A stretch of DNA of 64,000 nucleotides from Coprobacter secundus (GTDB lineage: Bacteria; Bacteroidota; Bacteroidia; Bacteroidales; Coprobacteraceae), in contig JTDA01000008.1 of assembly GCA_000803105.1 (NCBI GenBank), positions 86,760 through 150,759 of the forward strand. The letters are read 5' to 3'. The translations under genes were made by a program, and so were the position numbers. Shown here in pieces: positions 36,762 to 46,092 of the stretch; the first letter of the stretch is position 1, and each line of letters opens with the position of its first letter. The notes beneath the pieces were generated by a model. It was given only the letters and a program-made list of their open reading frames with translations. It did no database searches and was not told where the DNA came from.

Positions 36762-36793
36762 ATATAGAACAAAACTCTATATTTACACCATAA
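36751..36793. terminator. Perfect 18-bp inverted repeat between convergent operons
   Basis: Arms 36751-36768 and 36776-36793 (TTATGGTGTAAATATAGA and its complement, 7-nt loop) pair without mismatch. They include the last codon and stop of the HEPN gene. It probably acts as a bidirectional terminator toward the leftward restriction operon. Confidence 0.75.
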
Positions 36794-36837
36794 CCATATC
36801 ATATGCTTGTTATTTCACTGATATTCGTAAAAGAGTT

Positions 36838-39800
36838 TTATAAATGATTTCTATCGATAGATAATACTTCTTGCTGGGTAAAAGCATATTTTATGCATAA
36901 TTGTTGATCTATTTCTGATATAGATTTGTTCCATTTAATATCGCTTTGATTACTAAAATCTTGTAGTGGAATAAATCTAAAAACATCTTGAGATACTTGC
37001 ATAGTACCTCGACCAAAAAACAATAATGCCTTAAAAAAGTTTGTACAAATGTATTTATAACAATTTTTCTGTTCTATCTCAGTGTCAAATGGTCCAATCA
37101 AAAGGAAAGTCTCTGTACAGACTGAGTTTTGTTCTCCTATGATGGTTTCAGGTGGATTGAAAGCATTTGTAGAATAACTGGTTGTAAAAAATAATTTATA
37201 CTTGTTTACTGCTGCTTTGTTTTTTGTTATAATTTCAGGTGAAATATATCCAATCGTCCTTCTTGCTCCTCCTTTAATTCCTTTCACACCATAAATTTTT
37301 ACGCTCCCATAGAAAGGCTCTGCTTGTAAATTAGACAGTGGATATCTTTCTGGCGAATTAAATAAATCCTTTCTGATTCCAAACGGCTGGGTTAATGAGA
37401 CTATCTCCTTAAATAAGGAGCAATTTGTAGAAGTTTTAGCAATAATAGATTGACGACGGTTGTCACGTATAACGATATCAGAATTTCCATCGGATAAGAA
37501 TCTTGTAGATACAAAAAACTCTTTATTAGCTGAAATATAAGTGTAACGCAACTTACCATTGTGCTTATTACTCCAAAGAAAATAACAGATTCCACCATCT
37601 ATATGCTGCCCGTTAAAACATTCACCAGAATCCTCATAATCATAGATGGATGCAATATGTTTATCTTCCATCATTTCTTTTCTGAATGGTTTGAGAACAG
37701 CTTTTCCTCCAATCATCCATTTTGAAGGCATAATCAGGGAAACGTATTCAGGTCTGATCTGTTTTGCTATCCGTACAAATATTTGGTATATAGGATTTGC
37801 AGCATCGTCAGATGCACCGCTTCCATCATTGATTTGGTATGGAGGATTACCGACTATAGCATTAATCTTCATGTCTTTGCCTATTAAGTCATGTACTTTT
37901 TTAATGAATAATTCTGATTGATTCTTTATTTTGTTGATAAGATCTTCCGGAGCCCACATATTTGTCTTTGCTTTACGGAATCCAGCAAGCGTACGTTTGG
38001 TAATACTCTTAGCCATTGGAGTCTTACAGATGACAAAGATGTTTTCCGCTATGACCTTGTCCCATACAGTCTGCTGCTCCTCTACCGTTTCTACAGCGAA
38101 CAGAGAAGCCTTTACCCTTGCCCGGTAAATGCCGTATGCCATATAGAGCGGATAAAGTCCGGATTTGGAATTGATTTCCAGAATACGGGATTCAGGGGAG
38201 AAAACTTCTGCAGTAACCTCTCCTTTATCTATAAACCGTGGTTCAGAAATCACATTCTGGTACTCCGTGTCATAGAAGTTATAGCCTCCCAAACAGTCAC
38301 CGAGGTGCATGTTTACCACGCGCCACGGAGTAAGCACCGTTTCCTTGTCCGGATTGCGGAAAGTACTGAATATGTCCGTAATCCGTTCGATTCGTTCCTC
38401 TATACTCAGCTTGTCCGCGGCACGGGCCATCGCACGGATTCGTTTTCCGGCTGCACAGAATATTTCCGGATCATAGTATTTTTTGAAGCTGTTGAATTTC
38501 TGCTTGGTCACTCCCTTGGGCATGAACTCTTCCCATGACTGCGGGTCAATGAGTGAGGCAAAATTATCAATCGTGATTTCCTGATTCTCATCACTCAGTT
38601 CCGCGCCATAAATCAACAGGGGCATACGGATGGATATGCCACGGAGTATGGAAATGGCCGCTTCTCTGTTCTTGGTTTTCTTTTTCAGTTCTTCCAGCCG
38701 CTTCCGATCTTCCTCCGTAAGCTCCTTCTTGGGTTTCTTCTCCAGCTTCTCCTTTTCCTCATATTCCTCATTGTTCAGTCCCTGACTGTTGATGTCCACC
38801 TGGTTGGTCTTGGGCATGGCTTTGGTCTGGCCGATGATCTTTTTCAGGTCATCGAATTCCTGTAGTTCCAGATCATCCAGTTTCATCAGCTCATCGTTAT
38901 ACAGACTGTTGTCCTCAAACCCGTTACGGACGACACGTTCCACATATACCCGTTTCAACTGTTCCAGCATACGGGGAACATCAAAGCGGTTCATCTGTGA
39001 ACCCTCAATGGATATAATGGGACAGAAATTGATAAACTCACCCATAGCCTTACGGTCACTTTGTGAAGTTTTTCCGGCTTTGGATGATATTTTGGCAGTT
39101 TCAGCAATCACTTTCAGGGTACGGTCCGGAGCAAAATCAAAAACGTAGCACTGCTCCTTCACCCGTCCGTTGATGGTAGCCGGTGTCTGTACGCGGAAGA
39201 TGGTCTGCATATAACTGGATGCGGCTGTATTATAGGAACCGGACAGCATGAATACGGCAGTCCATGCCTTTACACTTACTCCGGTCGTCAGCCGTCCGCA
39301 AGAAAGGGTAATGGTCCGTGTGGCATCCGGATCTTTTCCGATAGCCTGTTCCACGGCTTCCAGGGCATCACGGCTTTCCTCGTCCTGATCACCGTCACCG
39401 GCAACATTGACCACCTTGAAATGCTGGAACACCGGATGTGTCTGAAGCATGGCACTCAGTGCTCTTGCTTCCTTCACGCCGGGCACCATCCAGAGGGTAT
39501 GGCGGAAAATATTCCGATATTCCTCGTTGGCATATGGATAAAGGCTGTCCTTGTCCTCCTTGGTAAGAAGATTCAGGAAAGCCTGCACGTCTTTTTCATG
39601 ACAGAAACTGCCGGATTCATTGACCCGGAAAAATTCCCTGAAGTTAAAGGCGACATCTTCATCTACAAATTCATGGAGCAGCCGTCCCAAATCGTAGGTA
39701 TAGATATTGAGTGTAGGCAGTGAGGCATACGGATTGGGGTCACCAAAATGGAGTTCGTCCCAGCTCATCTTGGCCCGCTGTTCCATCACATAGTCCCATG

Positions 39801-40788
39801 TATAGATTTCATCCTCCTTGAAATCATCCAACAGGTTGAATGGAGTACCTGACAGACGCAATACTTTGGTCTGTTCCTTGATCAGCTCTCCCATAACCGC
39901 TTTACCCAGTTCGGTCTGGGTGCCTTCGTGCGCTTCATCCACGATAATCAGGTCCCAATCGGTAGCAAACACTTCGTTGTTTTTGTCGAAGTTACCACCC
40001 ACAAGTTCGGAACCGCGTAAATCCTGCATGGAGGCAAAATAGACATAATGCAATCCGCGGCTTTCTGCCCGCCGTTCAAGACTGCTGTAGCTTTCCCCGT
40101 TGTTCTTGGAACCGTATGCAAAATCCTTGCGGTCGTAAAATATCTTACCGAAATCCTCAAACCATCCGGCATCCACCACAGGGCGATGAGTCAGAATCAG
40201 GGTACGCTGAAACTCCATATCCTTGACAACCTGCAGAGCGGAAAGGGTCTTCCCGAAACGCATCTTTGCGTTCCAGAGCATCTGGTTGCCTTTCTTAAAC
40301 TGCTTCTTGGTCTTGCTGATGGCTTCCTGCTGTTCCGGCCGGAATATAATTGGAGAATACTCCTGGGTAACTTCGGCAGATGAAAGGGAACTCCTGCCTT
40401 CCTTGACGGCTGCAATGGCACGCTTGACGGTTTCCAGATCGGTGATGAACCATTCATTGGCTTTGTTGACTGTATCGAATACTTTCTTTTTGATACCGGA
40501 GCGTTCCAAGACATTGTGTACTTCTTTGTCGTTGAATGAACGGAGTCCACCACGGTTGTAAACGGTCAGTTCCGTATATAGCAGATCGTATGCGATACCT
40601 GCCGTCTGTGTATACTGGTTGATACGCTTTCTGGCCGCTTCATTGAGCACCTTGCTGTTAGGAGACAGACCGAACACGTTTTCATCCTCACAGGTTGCCT
40701 CGCCAATCTTCAGGCATCCACGGTGCGCCGCATCATTGATACGGAACACATAGATCAGTTTTAGTTTCAGGGACGATGTGAATCTCAT
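36838..40788 (-). CDS. Restriction polypeptide: GIY-YIG-like, SF2 helicase and Eco57I-type methylase domains
   Basis: A 1316-residue protein. The N-terminal 100 residues (IYVFRINDAAHRGCLKIGEA) look like a GIY-YIG/T5orf172 nuclease. Residues from about 150 form an SF2 helicase: AKMRFGKT (Walker A), IIVDEAHEGT, LRLSGTPFN, and the motif V/VI region CGRLTTGVSVKAW, YMQTIFRVQTP. A Lys/Glu-rich linker follows. The C-terminal third has a DNA methylase with motif IV GNPPYQINDG, SLIMPSKWMIGG, and a target-recognition-like tail. The start forms an ATGA overlap with the stop of the upstream gene, so both are made from one mRNA. The layout resembles type ISP/type IIG enzymes in which cutting, translocation and methylation share a chain. 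Confidence 0.83.
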   Translation of the reverse strand: MRFTSSLKLKLIYVFRINDAAHRGCLKIGEATCEDENVFGLSPNSKVLNEAARKRINQYTQTAGIAYDLLYTELTVYNRGGLRSFNDKEVHNVLERSGIKKKVFDTVNKANEWFITDLETVKRAIAAVKEGRSSLSSAEVTQEYSPIIFRPEQQEAISKTKKQFKKGNQMLWNAKMRFGKTLSALQVVKDMEFQRTLILTHRPVVDAGWFEDFGKIFYDRKDFAYGSKNNGESYSSLERRAESRGLHYVYFASMQDLRGSELVGGNFDKNNEVFATDWDLIIVDEAHEGTQTELGKAVMGELIKEQTKVLRLSGTPFNLLDDFKEDEIYTWDYVMEQRAKMSWDELHFGDPNPYASLPTLNIYTYDLGRLLHEFVDEDVAFNFREFFRVNESGSFCHEKDVQAFLNLLTKEDKDSLYPYANEEYRNIFRHTLWMVPGVKEARALSAMLQTHPVFQHFKVVNVAGDGDQDEESRDALEAVEQAIGKDPDATRTITLSCGRLTTGVSVKAWTAVFMLSGSYNTAASSYMQTIFRVQTPATINGRVKEQCYVFDFAPDRTLKVIAETAKISSKAGKTSQSDRKAMGEFINFCPIISIEGSQMNRFDVPRMLEQLKRVYVERVVRNGFEDNSLYNDELMKLDDLELQEFDDLKKIIGQTKAMPKTNQVDINSQGLNNEEYEEKEKLEKKPKKELTEEDRKRLEELKKKTKNREAAISILRGISIRMPLLIYGAELSDENQEITIDNFASLIDPQSWEEFMPKGVTKQKFNSFKKYYDPEIFCAAGKRIRAMARAADKLSIEERIERITDIFSTFRNPDKETVLTPWRVVNMHLGDCLGGYNFYDTEYQNVISEPRFIDKGEVTAEVFSPESRILEINSKSGLYPLYMAYGIYRARVKASLFAVETVEEQQTVWDKVIAENIFVICKTPMAKSITKRTLAGFRKAKTNMWAPEDLINKIKNQSELFIKKVHDLIGKDMKINAIVGNPPYQINDGSGASDDAANPIYQIFVRIAKQIRPEYVSLIMPSKWMIGGKAVLKPFRKEMMEDKHIASIYDYEDSGECFNGQHIDGGICYFLWSNKHNGKLRYTYISANKEFFVSTRFLSDGNSDIVIRDNRRQSIIAKTSTNCSLFKEIVSLTQPFGIRKDLFNSPERYPLSNLQAEPFYGSVKIYGVKGIKGGARRTIGYISPEIITKNKAAVNKYKLFFTTSYSTNAFNPPETIIGEQNSVCTETFLLIGPFDTEIEQKNCYKYICTNFFKALLFFGRGTMQVSQDVFRFIPLQDFSNQSDIKWNKSISEIDQQLCIKYAFTQQEVLSIDRNHL

Positions 40789-41819
40789 GCTTCTTCATTT
40801 ATGAGGTCGATAAATCTGATTCGTTTCCCCTTTTTGCCTGTTGCCTTGTCTGTAGCCCGCCAGTCCTTGATAATGCAATAATTTCCATTGTGCTTGGTCA
40901 GGTCATTTTTCAGACAGCCTTCGCACGGCTCCCGTCTTTCAATCGTACCGAACAGACTTGGTTCCATCCGCACACGTTCTCCGCAACTGTCCGGAACAAC
41001 ACCTTTCAGTCCGTCCATCTGCCATACATTCCAGGATATGATATAGGCTATATGGTTGATGGATTTAATTTGCGGATCTTTACCGAACTTGTTCCGGTAA
41101 TATTCGATGAAGGATAAGAGAAGAGCTTCACGGGCAAGAAGAAGACTGTCGCCCTGCCATTCATAGGCGTAGATGCTTCTGTAAGCATCCTTGGCTGCCT
41201 CCAGCCATTCACGCGTTGTCGCAGTATTCTCACTGACAATACGGAGCTTACGGTCAAGCAGGCCGATACGTTTCTCCACGGGAATGAATGTTCCGGTAGT
41301 CGTATCATACCTGCTTACCAGATAAGGAGCTTCTCCACAGGTGATTTCCAAACAGTTTTCCCGTACATAGTCTTTCCATGTTCTGCCTTCAGGAAAAGCA
41401 ATCTTATCAGGATTGATTTCCCATGAATGTGTACCGTCTTTGGATGTCACTTCATGGTTGAATACATCTGTTCTGCCAAACCAGGCTTCATCGACAAGGT
41501 TGTTCTGGGCATTACATATCCAGGACGGAGTAAATACCTCCGCCATTTCCCGGGAACGTGTGCTTTGGGTATCCTTGTGTTTCAGGATACGGGGCATGAC
41601 CACATGCCCGTTCTCTCCGGTTATCAACTCTGGGAGAATCTGTGACCCGTATTCATAACCTTTGCCGAGCGGTTCATAATCGGAAGTAGCCCAGAATATA
41701 TTACACTGTTTTCCTTCCTTACTCGTTGTATGATCTTTGAGCAAGGTATTCAGTAAGTCGGATGAAAGTTCTTTCAGCCTGTTCTCTTGTATGTCGGCTT
41801 CTCCGGTTGTTTTCTCCAT
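40785..41819 (-). CDS. Restriction-modification subunit with methylase motif X/I region
   Basis: A 344-residue protein. It contains SREMAEVFTPSWICNAQNNLVDEAWFGR (the motif X-like start of gamma-type N6-adenine methylases), ITCGEAPYLVSRYD (SAM-binding motif I), YAYEWQGDSLLLARE, and a C-terminal four-Cys cluster (CGERV, CEGC, C near the end). It lacks the NPPY catalytic motif, which is in the next gene. It may supply the SAM-binding half of a split enzyme or act as a regulatory subunit. Translation is coupled to the next gene. Its promoter would lie in the invertible segment at 41867-42045, 48 bp upstream. Confidence 0.78.
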   Translation of the reverse strand: MEKTTGEADIQENRLKELSSDLLNTLLKDHTTSKEGKQCNIFWATSDYEPLGKGYEYGSQILPELITGENGHVVMPRILKHKDTQSTRSREMAEVFTPSWICNAQNNLVDEAWFGRTDVFNHEVTSKDGTHSWEINPDKIAFPEGRTWKDYVRENCLEITCGEAPYLVSRYDTTTGTFIPVEKRIGLLDRKLRIVSENTATTREWLEAAKDAYRSIYAYEWQGDSLLLAREALLLSFIEYYRNKFGKDPQIKSINHIAYIISWNVWQMDGLKGVVPDSCGERVRMEPSLFGTIERREPCEGCLKNDLTKHNGNYCIIKDWRATDKATGKKGKRIRFIDLINEEA

Positions 41820-41866
41820 CTTCTTTCTGTGCGTAAAGGGGATGAGAAAGTCCCGGTGTCTGCGTC

Positions 41867-42045
41867 TTTCTTAGACAGAGGGAGATTTCGGGCTATAAGG
41901 CTGATTTGCTGATGAATTATATGTAGGATTGCTAAACAACAGTTGAAATTCAATGACTTCCGGATGAAAATCCAACGGCCGAAATTGCAGGATTTTCAAT
42001 AAAATGTATAACTTTGCGCAAGAGTGAGTCCCTCTGTCTAAGAAA
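41867..42045. promoter_or_regulatory. Putative invertible promoter (inverton), restriction operon OFF orientation
   Basis: Two perfect 17-bp inverted repeats (41867-41883, TTTCTTAGACAGAGGGA, and its complement at 42029-42045) flank 145 bp. Inside, on the plus strand, TTG (41985-41987), 21 nt and TAACTTTG (42009-42016) form a Bacteroides-type promoter that points right, away from the restriction operon and antisense into the neighbouring recombinase gene. Inversion would place its start about 70 bp before the ATG at 41819. No TAnnTTTG box faces the restriction operon in the present orientation. A tyrosine invertase-like gene lies 30 bp to the right. Repeats and box are seen; switching is inferred. 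Confidence 0.75.
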
Positions 42046-42074
42046 TGAATGCTTTTGCTAAACATTCTCCAATC

Positions 42075-43277
42075 CTACAGACTTTTCAGAATTTGTGCGT
42101 TGGCTTTGTCCACTACGGAGTTATCTAATGAGGCCAGATAAATTTGTGTAGTCGCCTCGGAATCATGTCCCATTCCTTCACTGATAACTGAAATCGGAAT
42201 GTTCTTGCCTTTGGCTGCGCTTGCCCATGAATGACGGGCACAGTACATGCTCAGAGGAACGGATATATCGGCCAGTCTGGCTATTTCTTTCAGGTTTCGG
42301 TTTATTCCGGACATGACATTTCTGTAATGCTTGTGCGTATCCTTAAAAGGATATTTCAATACCGGCAAAAGATAAGGACTGAAACTGTCTTCCGGGTATT
42401 TGCCGACAATCTCCTGCATGCATTTTTCCCACCTGATGACCAGCTGCTGCCCGGTCTTTCGTCTGCGATACGATAAGAAGCCGTTCTGAAGATCTTTCTT
42501 TTTCAGGTGAGCCATATCTACGAACGACATGCCACGGGTATAGAAGCTGAACAGGAACATGTCCCTTGCAAATTCCAGATTAGGCTGTAAGGACAGATCC
42601 AGATTCTTCATACGCTTGATGGCGGATAAGGGAACGGCACGCTTGACGGTCTTATCCACTCCCGTATAGACATGCCTGAAAGGATTGCGCTGTTCCATCA
42701 GTTCCTTTTCCAAGGCACGGTTATATACCGCCCGAAGGATACGCATGTAGAATGAACAGGTATTCCGTACGGCTCCTTTCCCATGAAGGTAGGCTTCATA
42801 AAGCTGCATCAAATCCGACTCAATTTCGGACAGCAGAACATCCCTGTCCCCTCTGAACTGCATGAAACTTTTCAGAGTGCAGGAATAATTTTCAGCCGTG
42901 CGTATCTTGCCCATCTGTTTTAGACGGGCTATGATGCCTTGCATGAAGTTGAAAAGCGACTGTCCCTCTGTATTGCTTTGAAAAGAAGCGATAATATCAT
43001 CTGCTGTATATACAGCTTTTCGATTATCCAGTTGATGGATAATCATGTCCAGCCGTTTCAGGTCCCACTCTATGCGTTCCTGCAAGGAAAGGAGTAGATT
43101 GCTTCGTTCTGAACTGCCGACAATGATACAGTTTCCAGTCTCATTCCATTCATCCGTAAATATCCGGTAATCCGTCTTTAACTGACGGATTACACGGTTC
43201 TGGATAATCTGATAATAGATGGTACCTTCCTTTCCCTCAATGGTGGAAGATCTGAATTTCACTTTGACACTTGCCAT
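42075..43277 (-). CDS. Tyrosine recombinase, probable DNA invertase
   Basis: A 400-residue tyrosine recombinase (MASVKVKFRSSTIEGKEGTIYY start) with a core-binding SAM-like domain (about 110-200) and catalytic residues Arg in FYTRGMSFVDMAHL, the MYCARHSWA (HxxR-type) motif and Tyr in TTQIYLASLDNS. The sequence type and its place beside a 17-bp inverted-repeat pair match the tyrosine invertases that flip promoters in Bacteroides, rather than the element integrases at 50728 and 51991. It ends the leftward mobilization operon, 4 bp after the preceding gene. It is predicted to act on the segment at 41867-42045. Confidence 0.85.
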   Translation of the reverse strand: MASVKVKFRSSTIEGKEGTIYYQIIQNRVIRQLKTDYRIFTDEWNETGNCIIVGSSERSNLLLSLQERIEWDLKRLDMIIHQLDNRKAVYTADDIIASFQSNTEGQSLFNFMQGIIARLKQMGKIRTAENYSCTLKSFMQFRGDRDVLLSEIESDLMQLYEAYLHGKGAVRNTCSFYMRILRAVYNRALEKELMEQRNPFRHVYTGVDKTVKRAVPLSAIKRMKNLDLSLQPNLEFARDMFLFSFYTRGMSFVDMAHLKKKDLQNGFLSYRRRKTGQQLVIRWEKCMQEIVGKYPEDSFSPYLLPVLKYPFKDTHKHYRNVMSGINRNLKEIARLADISVPLSMYCARHSWASAAKGKNIPISVISEGMGHDSEATTQIYLASLDNSVVDKANAQILKSL

Positions 43278-43281
43278 ACGC

Positions 43282-44052
43282 TCACTTTTTAGGTTTGTCC
43301 GATTGAATGGGTTTGCCTTTGATGGACTTTGCCTTGCTGTCCAGTTCTCTCGCTGCCTGTTCTTTCAGCCGTGCCTGCTCGGTCAGGGTGGCCTGTCTCT
43401 GTACCGCTTCCTCGTAGGCTTCCACGTCCTCACGCATCTGTTCTATCCGTTCGTTATCCCGGTTCGGTCCAAAGAGGTTCTCAAGTTCCACAATCTGTTC
43501 GGGGGTAGCATCTCCTTTCATCTTGACATAACGGTATTTCAGATCATTATCGGCCTGTACGTTATCCGTCCTCACCGAAAAATAGAGAGCCACGGACAGA
43601 ATCACGATTGTCACGAACATCACGAAAAAACTCCCGAGAGTGTACGGGGATTCTACACTCAGGCTGAAATGATGGTTGATGTTGCTTGTCTTGACGGTAT
43701 TCTTTCTGATTGTGTCATTGGTCTCACAAAACAGGGTTTCCACTTTCTCCTGGTGCTGACGCTGTTCATTTCGCATTTCTGACAAGACCTGTCCAAGTCT
43801 TTCCTGTGACAAGTTCTTCCTGTCCATGGAAACCATATCGTTCTTGATGGCGGCAAGCCCCTCGCACATGCGAACCAACAATTTGCGAAATGTCTCATGA
43901 CCATTCCGGACTTCATTCAGCACGGACTCATCCTTTTCATTGTTAACTGTCGGACTATTACCTTCCGGCAAGGGAATGGACAACCCGTTGATTTTGTTCT
44001 CGATTCTTTCCAGGCATCCGAAGATGCTCTCGATATATTCTTCCAATTTCAT
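43282..44052 (-). CDS. Coiled-coil, single-TM protein of the mobilization operon
   Basis: A 256-residue protein with an N-terminal coiled region (about 1-110), one hydrophobic segment near 130-150 (FFVMFVTIVILSVALYF) and a charged C-terminal coil that ends in Lys-rich sequence. I do not recognise a domain. It lies between the relaxase and the invertase and probably belongs to the mobilization operon; a membrane-linked relaxosome function would fit but is unproven. Confidence 0.7.
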   Translation of the reverse strand: MKLEEYIESIFGCLERIENKINGLSIPLPEGNSPTVNNEKDESVLNEVRNGHETFRKLLVRMCEGLAAIKNDMVSMDRKNLSQERLGQVLSEMRNEQRQHQEKVETLFCETNDTIRKNTVKTSNINHHFSLSVESPYTLGSFFVMFVTIVILSVALYFSVRTDNVQADNDLKYRYVKMKGDATPEQIVELENLFGPNRDNERIEQMREDVEAYEEAVQRQATLTEQARLKEQAARELDSKAKSIKGKPIQSDKPKK

Positions 44053-44101
44053 ATTCCTGCAATTTTAATGTTCATGAATAATTTGAATGGGCAAGGACTG
44101 G

Positions 44102-45028
44102 CTACAGCCCGAATCCTTTCCTCCTTTTCTTTTTCCTGCGTCTGCGCAAGAGTTCTTCCTGAGGTAACGGCTCTTCGGGAGCAGTGCCGTTTGTCGGACT
44201 GAACAGTCCCGGCCCCGTACTTTCGAAGAGATGACCTCCGTCCGGTATCCTTTGCTGCACCTTGCGTTCGGATTCCTGTTGGGATTCCGAAGTCTTCCAG
44301 CCCAGCCGGGCATTCAGTCTGGCAAAGCTGAACTCCCGGCTGATCTGTGAAGCCTTGAAGGTCTGCCCGTCCTTAGTGAACCGGATTCCCTGTATGTCCT
44401 CCGGCCTTTTTATCTCCCGGGTACGCTTTACAAATTCCAGCCTGATACCCCGGCGAAGCAGATAATCGTTGAACTCTTTCCATGTTCCGGAGTGCTTCAA
44501 AGCCGCCTTGACGGCATTGAAGATTTCGTATTTCACACGTTCCGAAGCATGGAGTTTCTCCACGTTAGTCTTACCCTTGTCCTCGGCGTACGTCAGCCCG
44601 TACCTGTCCTTAAGTAGTTTTGTGGCGATTTCGTTACGTTTGTAATCGCCTTGAGAAGAGATTACCTTGCCGTCATACCCGATGCGGTTATAGACCAGAT
44701 GGCAGTGCGGATTGTCCGTGTTATGGTGTCTTACCAGGATGAACTGGGTGTTCCTTATGCCCATCAGCTCCATGTATTCCCTGGCTATTTTAGCCATAAA
44801 CTCATCCGTCAGCAGTGCCTTGTCCTCCGGCTTGAAGCTCAATGCGATATGCCCGACAGGCTGTTTTATCTTCGGATTAAGCTCACGCTGGTAGTTGAAA
44901 CTGGCCGTTATTTCCCGGATATTTTCAAGAAGTACACCGTCTGAGTCAATAATTTCCGCGTTGTCCTTGCCCATCACGTAACGGATACAGCCGCCGAAGG
45001 ATTTCCCTTTCTTGATCTTGCCAATCAT
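44102..45028 (-). CDS. Relaxase (MobA/VirD2-type mobilization nuclease)
   Basis: Nicks the origin of transfer and leads the strand into the recipient. The 308 residues begin MIGKIKKGKSFGGCIRYVMGKD, with the catalytic Tyr expected in this region, and carry the three-His metal motif HHNTDNPHCHLVYNRIGYDG. The C-terminus is basic (RRRRKKKRRKGFGL). Same family as 58672-59610, but clearly diverged. Its ATG overlaps the stop of the accessory gene upstream (ATGA). Confidence 0.92.
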   Translation of the reverse strand: MIGKIKKGKSFGGCIRYVMGKDNAEIIDSDGVLLENIREITASFNYQRELNPKIKQPVGHIALSFKPEDKALLTDEFMAKIAREYMELMGIRNTQFILVRHHNTDNPHCHLVYNRIGYDGKVISSQGDYKRNEIATKLLKDRYGLTYAEDKGKTNVEKLHASERVKYEIFNAVKAALKHSGTWKEFNDYLLRRGIRLEFVKRTREIKRPEDIQGIRFTKDGQTFKASQISREFSFARLNARLGWKTSESQQESERKVQQRIPDGGHLFESTGPGLFSPTNGTAPEEPLPQEELLRRRRKKKRRKGFGL

Positions 45029-45399
45029 GACGGCCTCCTTTCTCCGTACCTGTACCGGATAATAATATCCTTGAGTTTCTGCAGGAGTTCTGTCACCGTC
45101 TTTTGGGTACGGTGGAATCCGGCCTGATGGGACAGACGGGTCAGTTGGTTCAGGTTGTTCGCCATCCCCGTAAGACTGCGTATGACGGCAGTTTCCTCGG
45201 CAGAGTGCCTGGCCGTTATCGTCGTCTCAAAAGCTGATGTGCGGAGAAATTCCGCCAGCGTGAGGTTGGCCTGTCTGCTGCGTCGGCACAACCGTTCATA
45301 GTCTATCTTGGAGAATTTCACTGTAACGGCTTTGCTGAGTTTGCACACTCCGCTTACTCTGGGGCGTCCTCTCGGTCTGTTTTTCTTTCTGTCATTCAT
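45025..45399 (-). CDS. Relaxosome accessory protein (MobC-like)
   Basis: A 124-residue protein starting MNDRKKNRPRGRPRVSG. The core KAVTVKFSKIDYERLCRRSRQANLTLAEFLRTSA is a ribbon-helix-helix domain, and GMANNLNQLTRLSHQAG is the MobC family motif. It binds oriT and helps the relaxase. An upstream in-frame ATG at 45450 adds residues that reach into the oriT-like region, so 45399 is preferred. Overlaps the relaxase start by 4 bp. Confidence 0.88.
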   Translation of the reverse strand: MNDRKKNRPRGRPRVSGVCKLSKAVTVKFSKIDYERLCRRSRQANLTLAEFLRTSAFETTITARHSAEETAVIRSLTGMANNLNQLTRLSHQAGFHRTQKTVTELLQKLKDIIIRYRYGERRPS

Positions 45400-45464
45400 A
45401 TTTTCTTCGTTTGATTTCTGATTATACTTTTTCTCACAATCTGCGACCACCGGGAGCGGATTGC

Positions 45465-45542
45465 CTCCACTCTTCGGGAGTGGAGCGAGGTTTTCGGGAT
45501 GCCCGAAAGATAACCTCGCTAACTCCCAAAACTGAAGTTTTG
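45465..45542. other. Likely origin of transfer of element 3
   Basis: Three adjacent hairpins in the gap upstream of the accessory and relaxase genes: CTCCACTC/GAGTGGAG (45465-45485), AGCGAGGTT/AACCTCGCT with inner TTCGGG/CCCGAA (45484-45520), and CAAAAC/GTTTTG (45527-45542). Dense nested symmetry directly ahead of mob genes is typical of oriT. The nick site cannot be named. Confidence 0.65.
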
Positions 45543-45627
45543 TCCGTTACCCCCTCAGGTCGGCTCCTGACTGTCTGAATACTGTAATGACTGGAGTCAG
45601 TAAGCAAGTCGGTCATTCTGGAAAATG

Positions 45628-46092
45628 TCACAGTTTTCTCCACTGCTCGAAGTCTTCCGAGTAGATTTCAAGATGCTGCCGGGCGATGTTCTCAAGCAGT
45701 CCGGAAACACTCATTTTGCGTCCTCCAAGCCTGCGGACAAACTCGTCCAGCCTGTCACGTACCTCACCGCTTACGAACACGGGCTTGCGGTCTTCGATTC
45801 TCGGGACCTGAAGAAAGGCTTTCCTGTATTCGTCCAGAGAAAGTTTCCTCTGCCTGCTGCTTATACGACGTTGAGACGCGGGAACGGCTTCCTCTTTTCC
45901 TGTTGGCGGTTGCCGGATCTCGGATGGGGTGTCGGTCTGTTCTACCGTTCCTTCTGACTTCTCTTTTCCGGTATCATTCAAGGATGATTCACGGGCAGTT
46001 TCAATGCCGCCATCTGACGGGAGTATGAATGACATGTCCGTACCTGTCATGGCCTCCCATTCTTCTTTGGTCAATTTCTTTTTTGTTACCAT
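45628..46092 (-). CDS. DUF3408-type mobile-element protein
   Basis: A 154-residue protein with a basic, disordered N-terminal half (MVTKKKLTKEEWEAMTG...) and a C-terminal ribbon-helix-helix-like domain (KPVFVSGEVRDRLDEFVRRLGGRKMSVSGLLENIARQHLEIY). Proteins of this kind are frequent next to mobilization genes of Bacteroides conjugative and mobilizable elements and probably bind DNA at oriT. It is the first gene of the leftward mobilization operon. Confidence 0.8.
   Translation of the reverse strand: MVTKKKLTKEEWEAMTGTDMSFILPSDGGIETARESSLNDTGKEKSEGTVEQTDTPSEIRQPPTGKEEAVPASQRRISSRQRKLSLDEYRKAFLQVPRIEDRKPVFVSGEVRDRLDEFVRRLGGRKMSVSGLLENIARQHLEIYSEDFEQWRKL

Noticed and set aside
45434-45643. A 69-codon minus-strand frame
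   Set aside because: Coincides with the hairpin cluster that is better explained as oriT.
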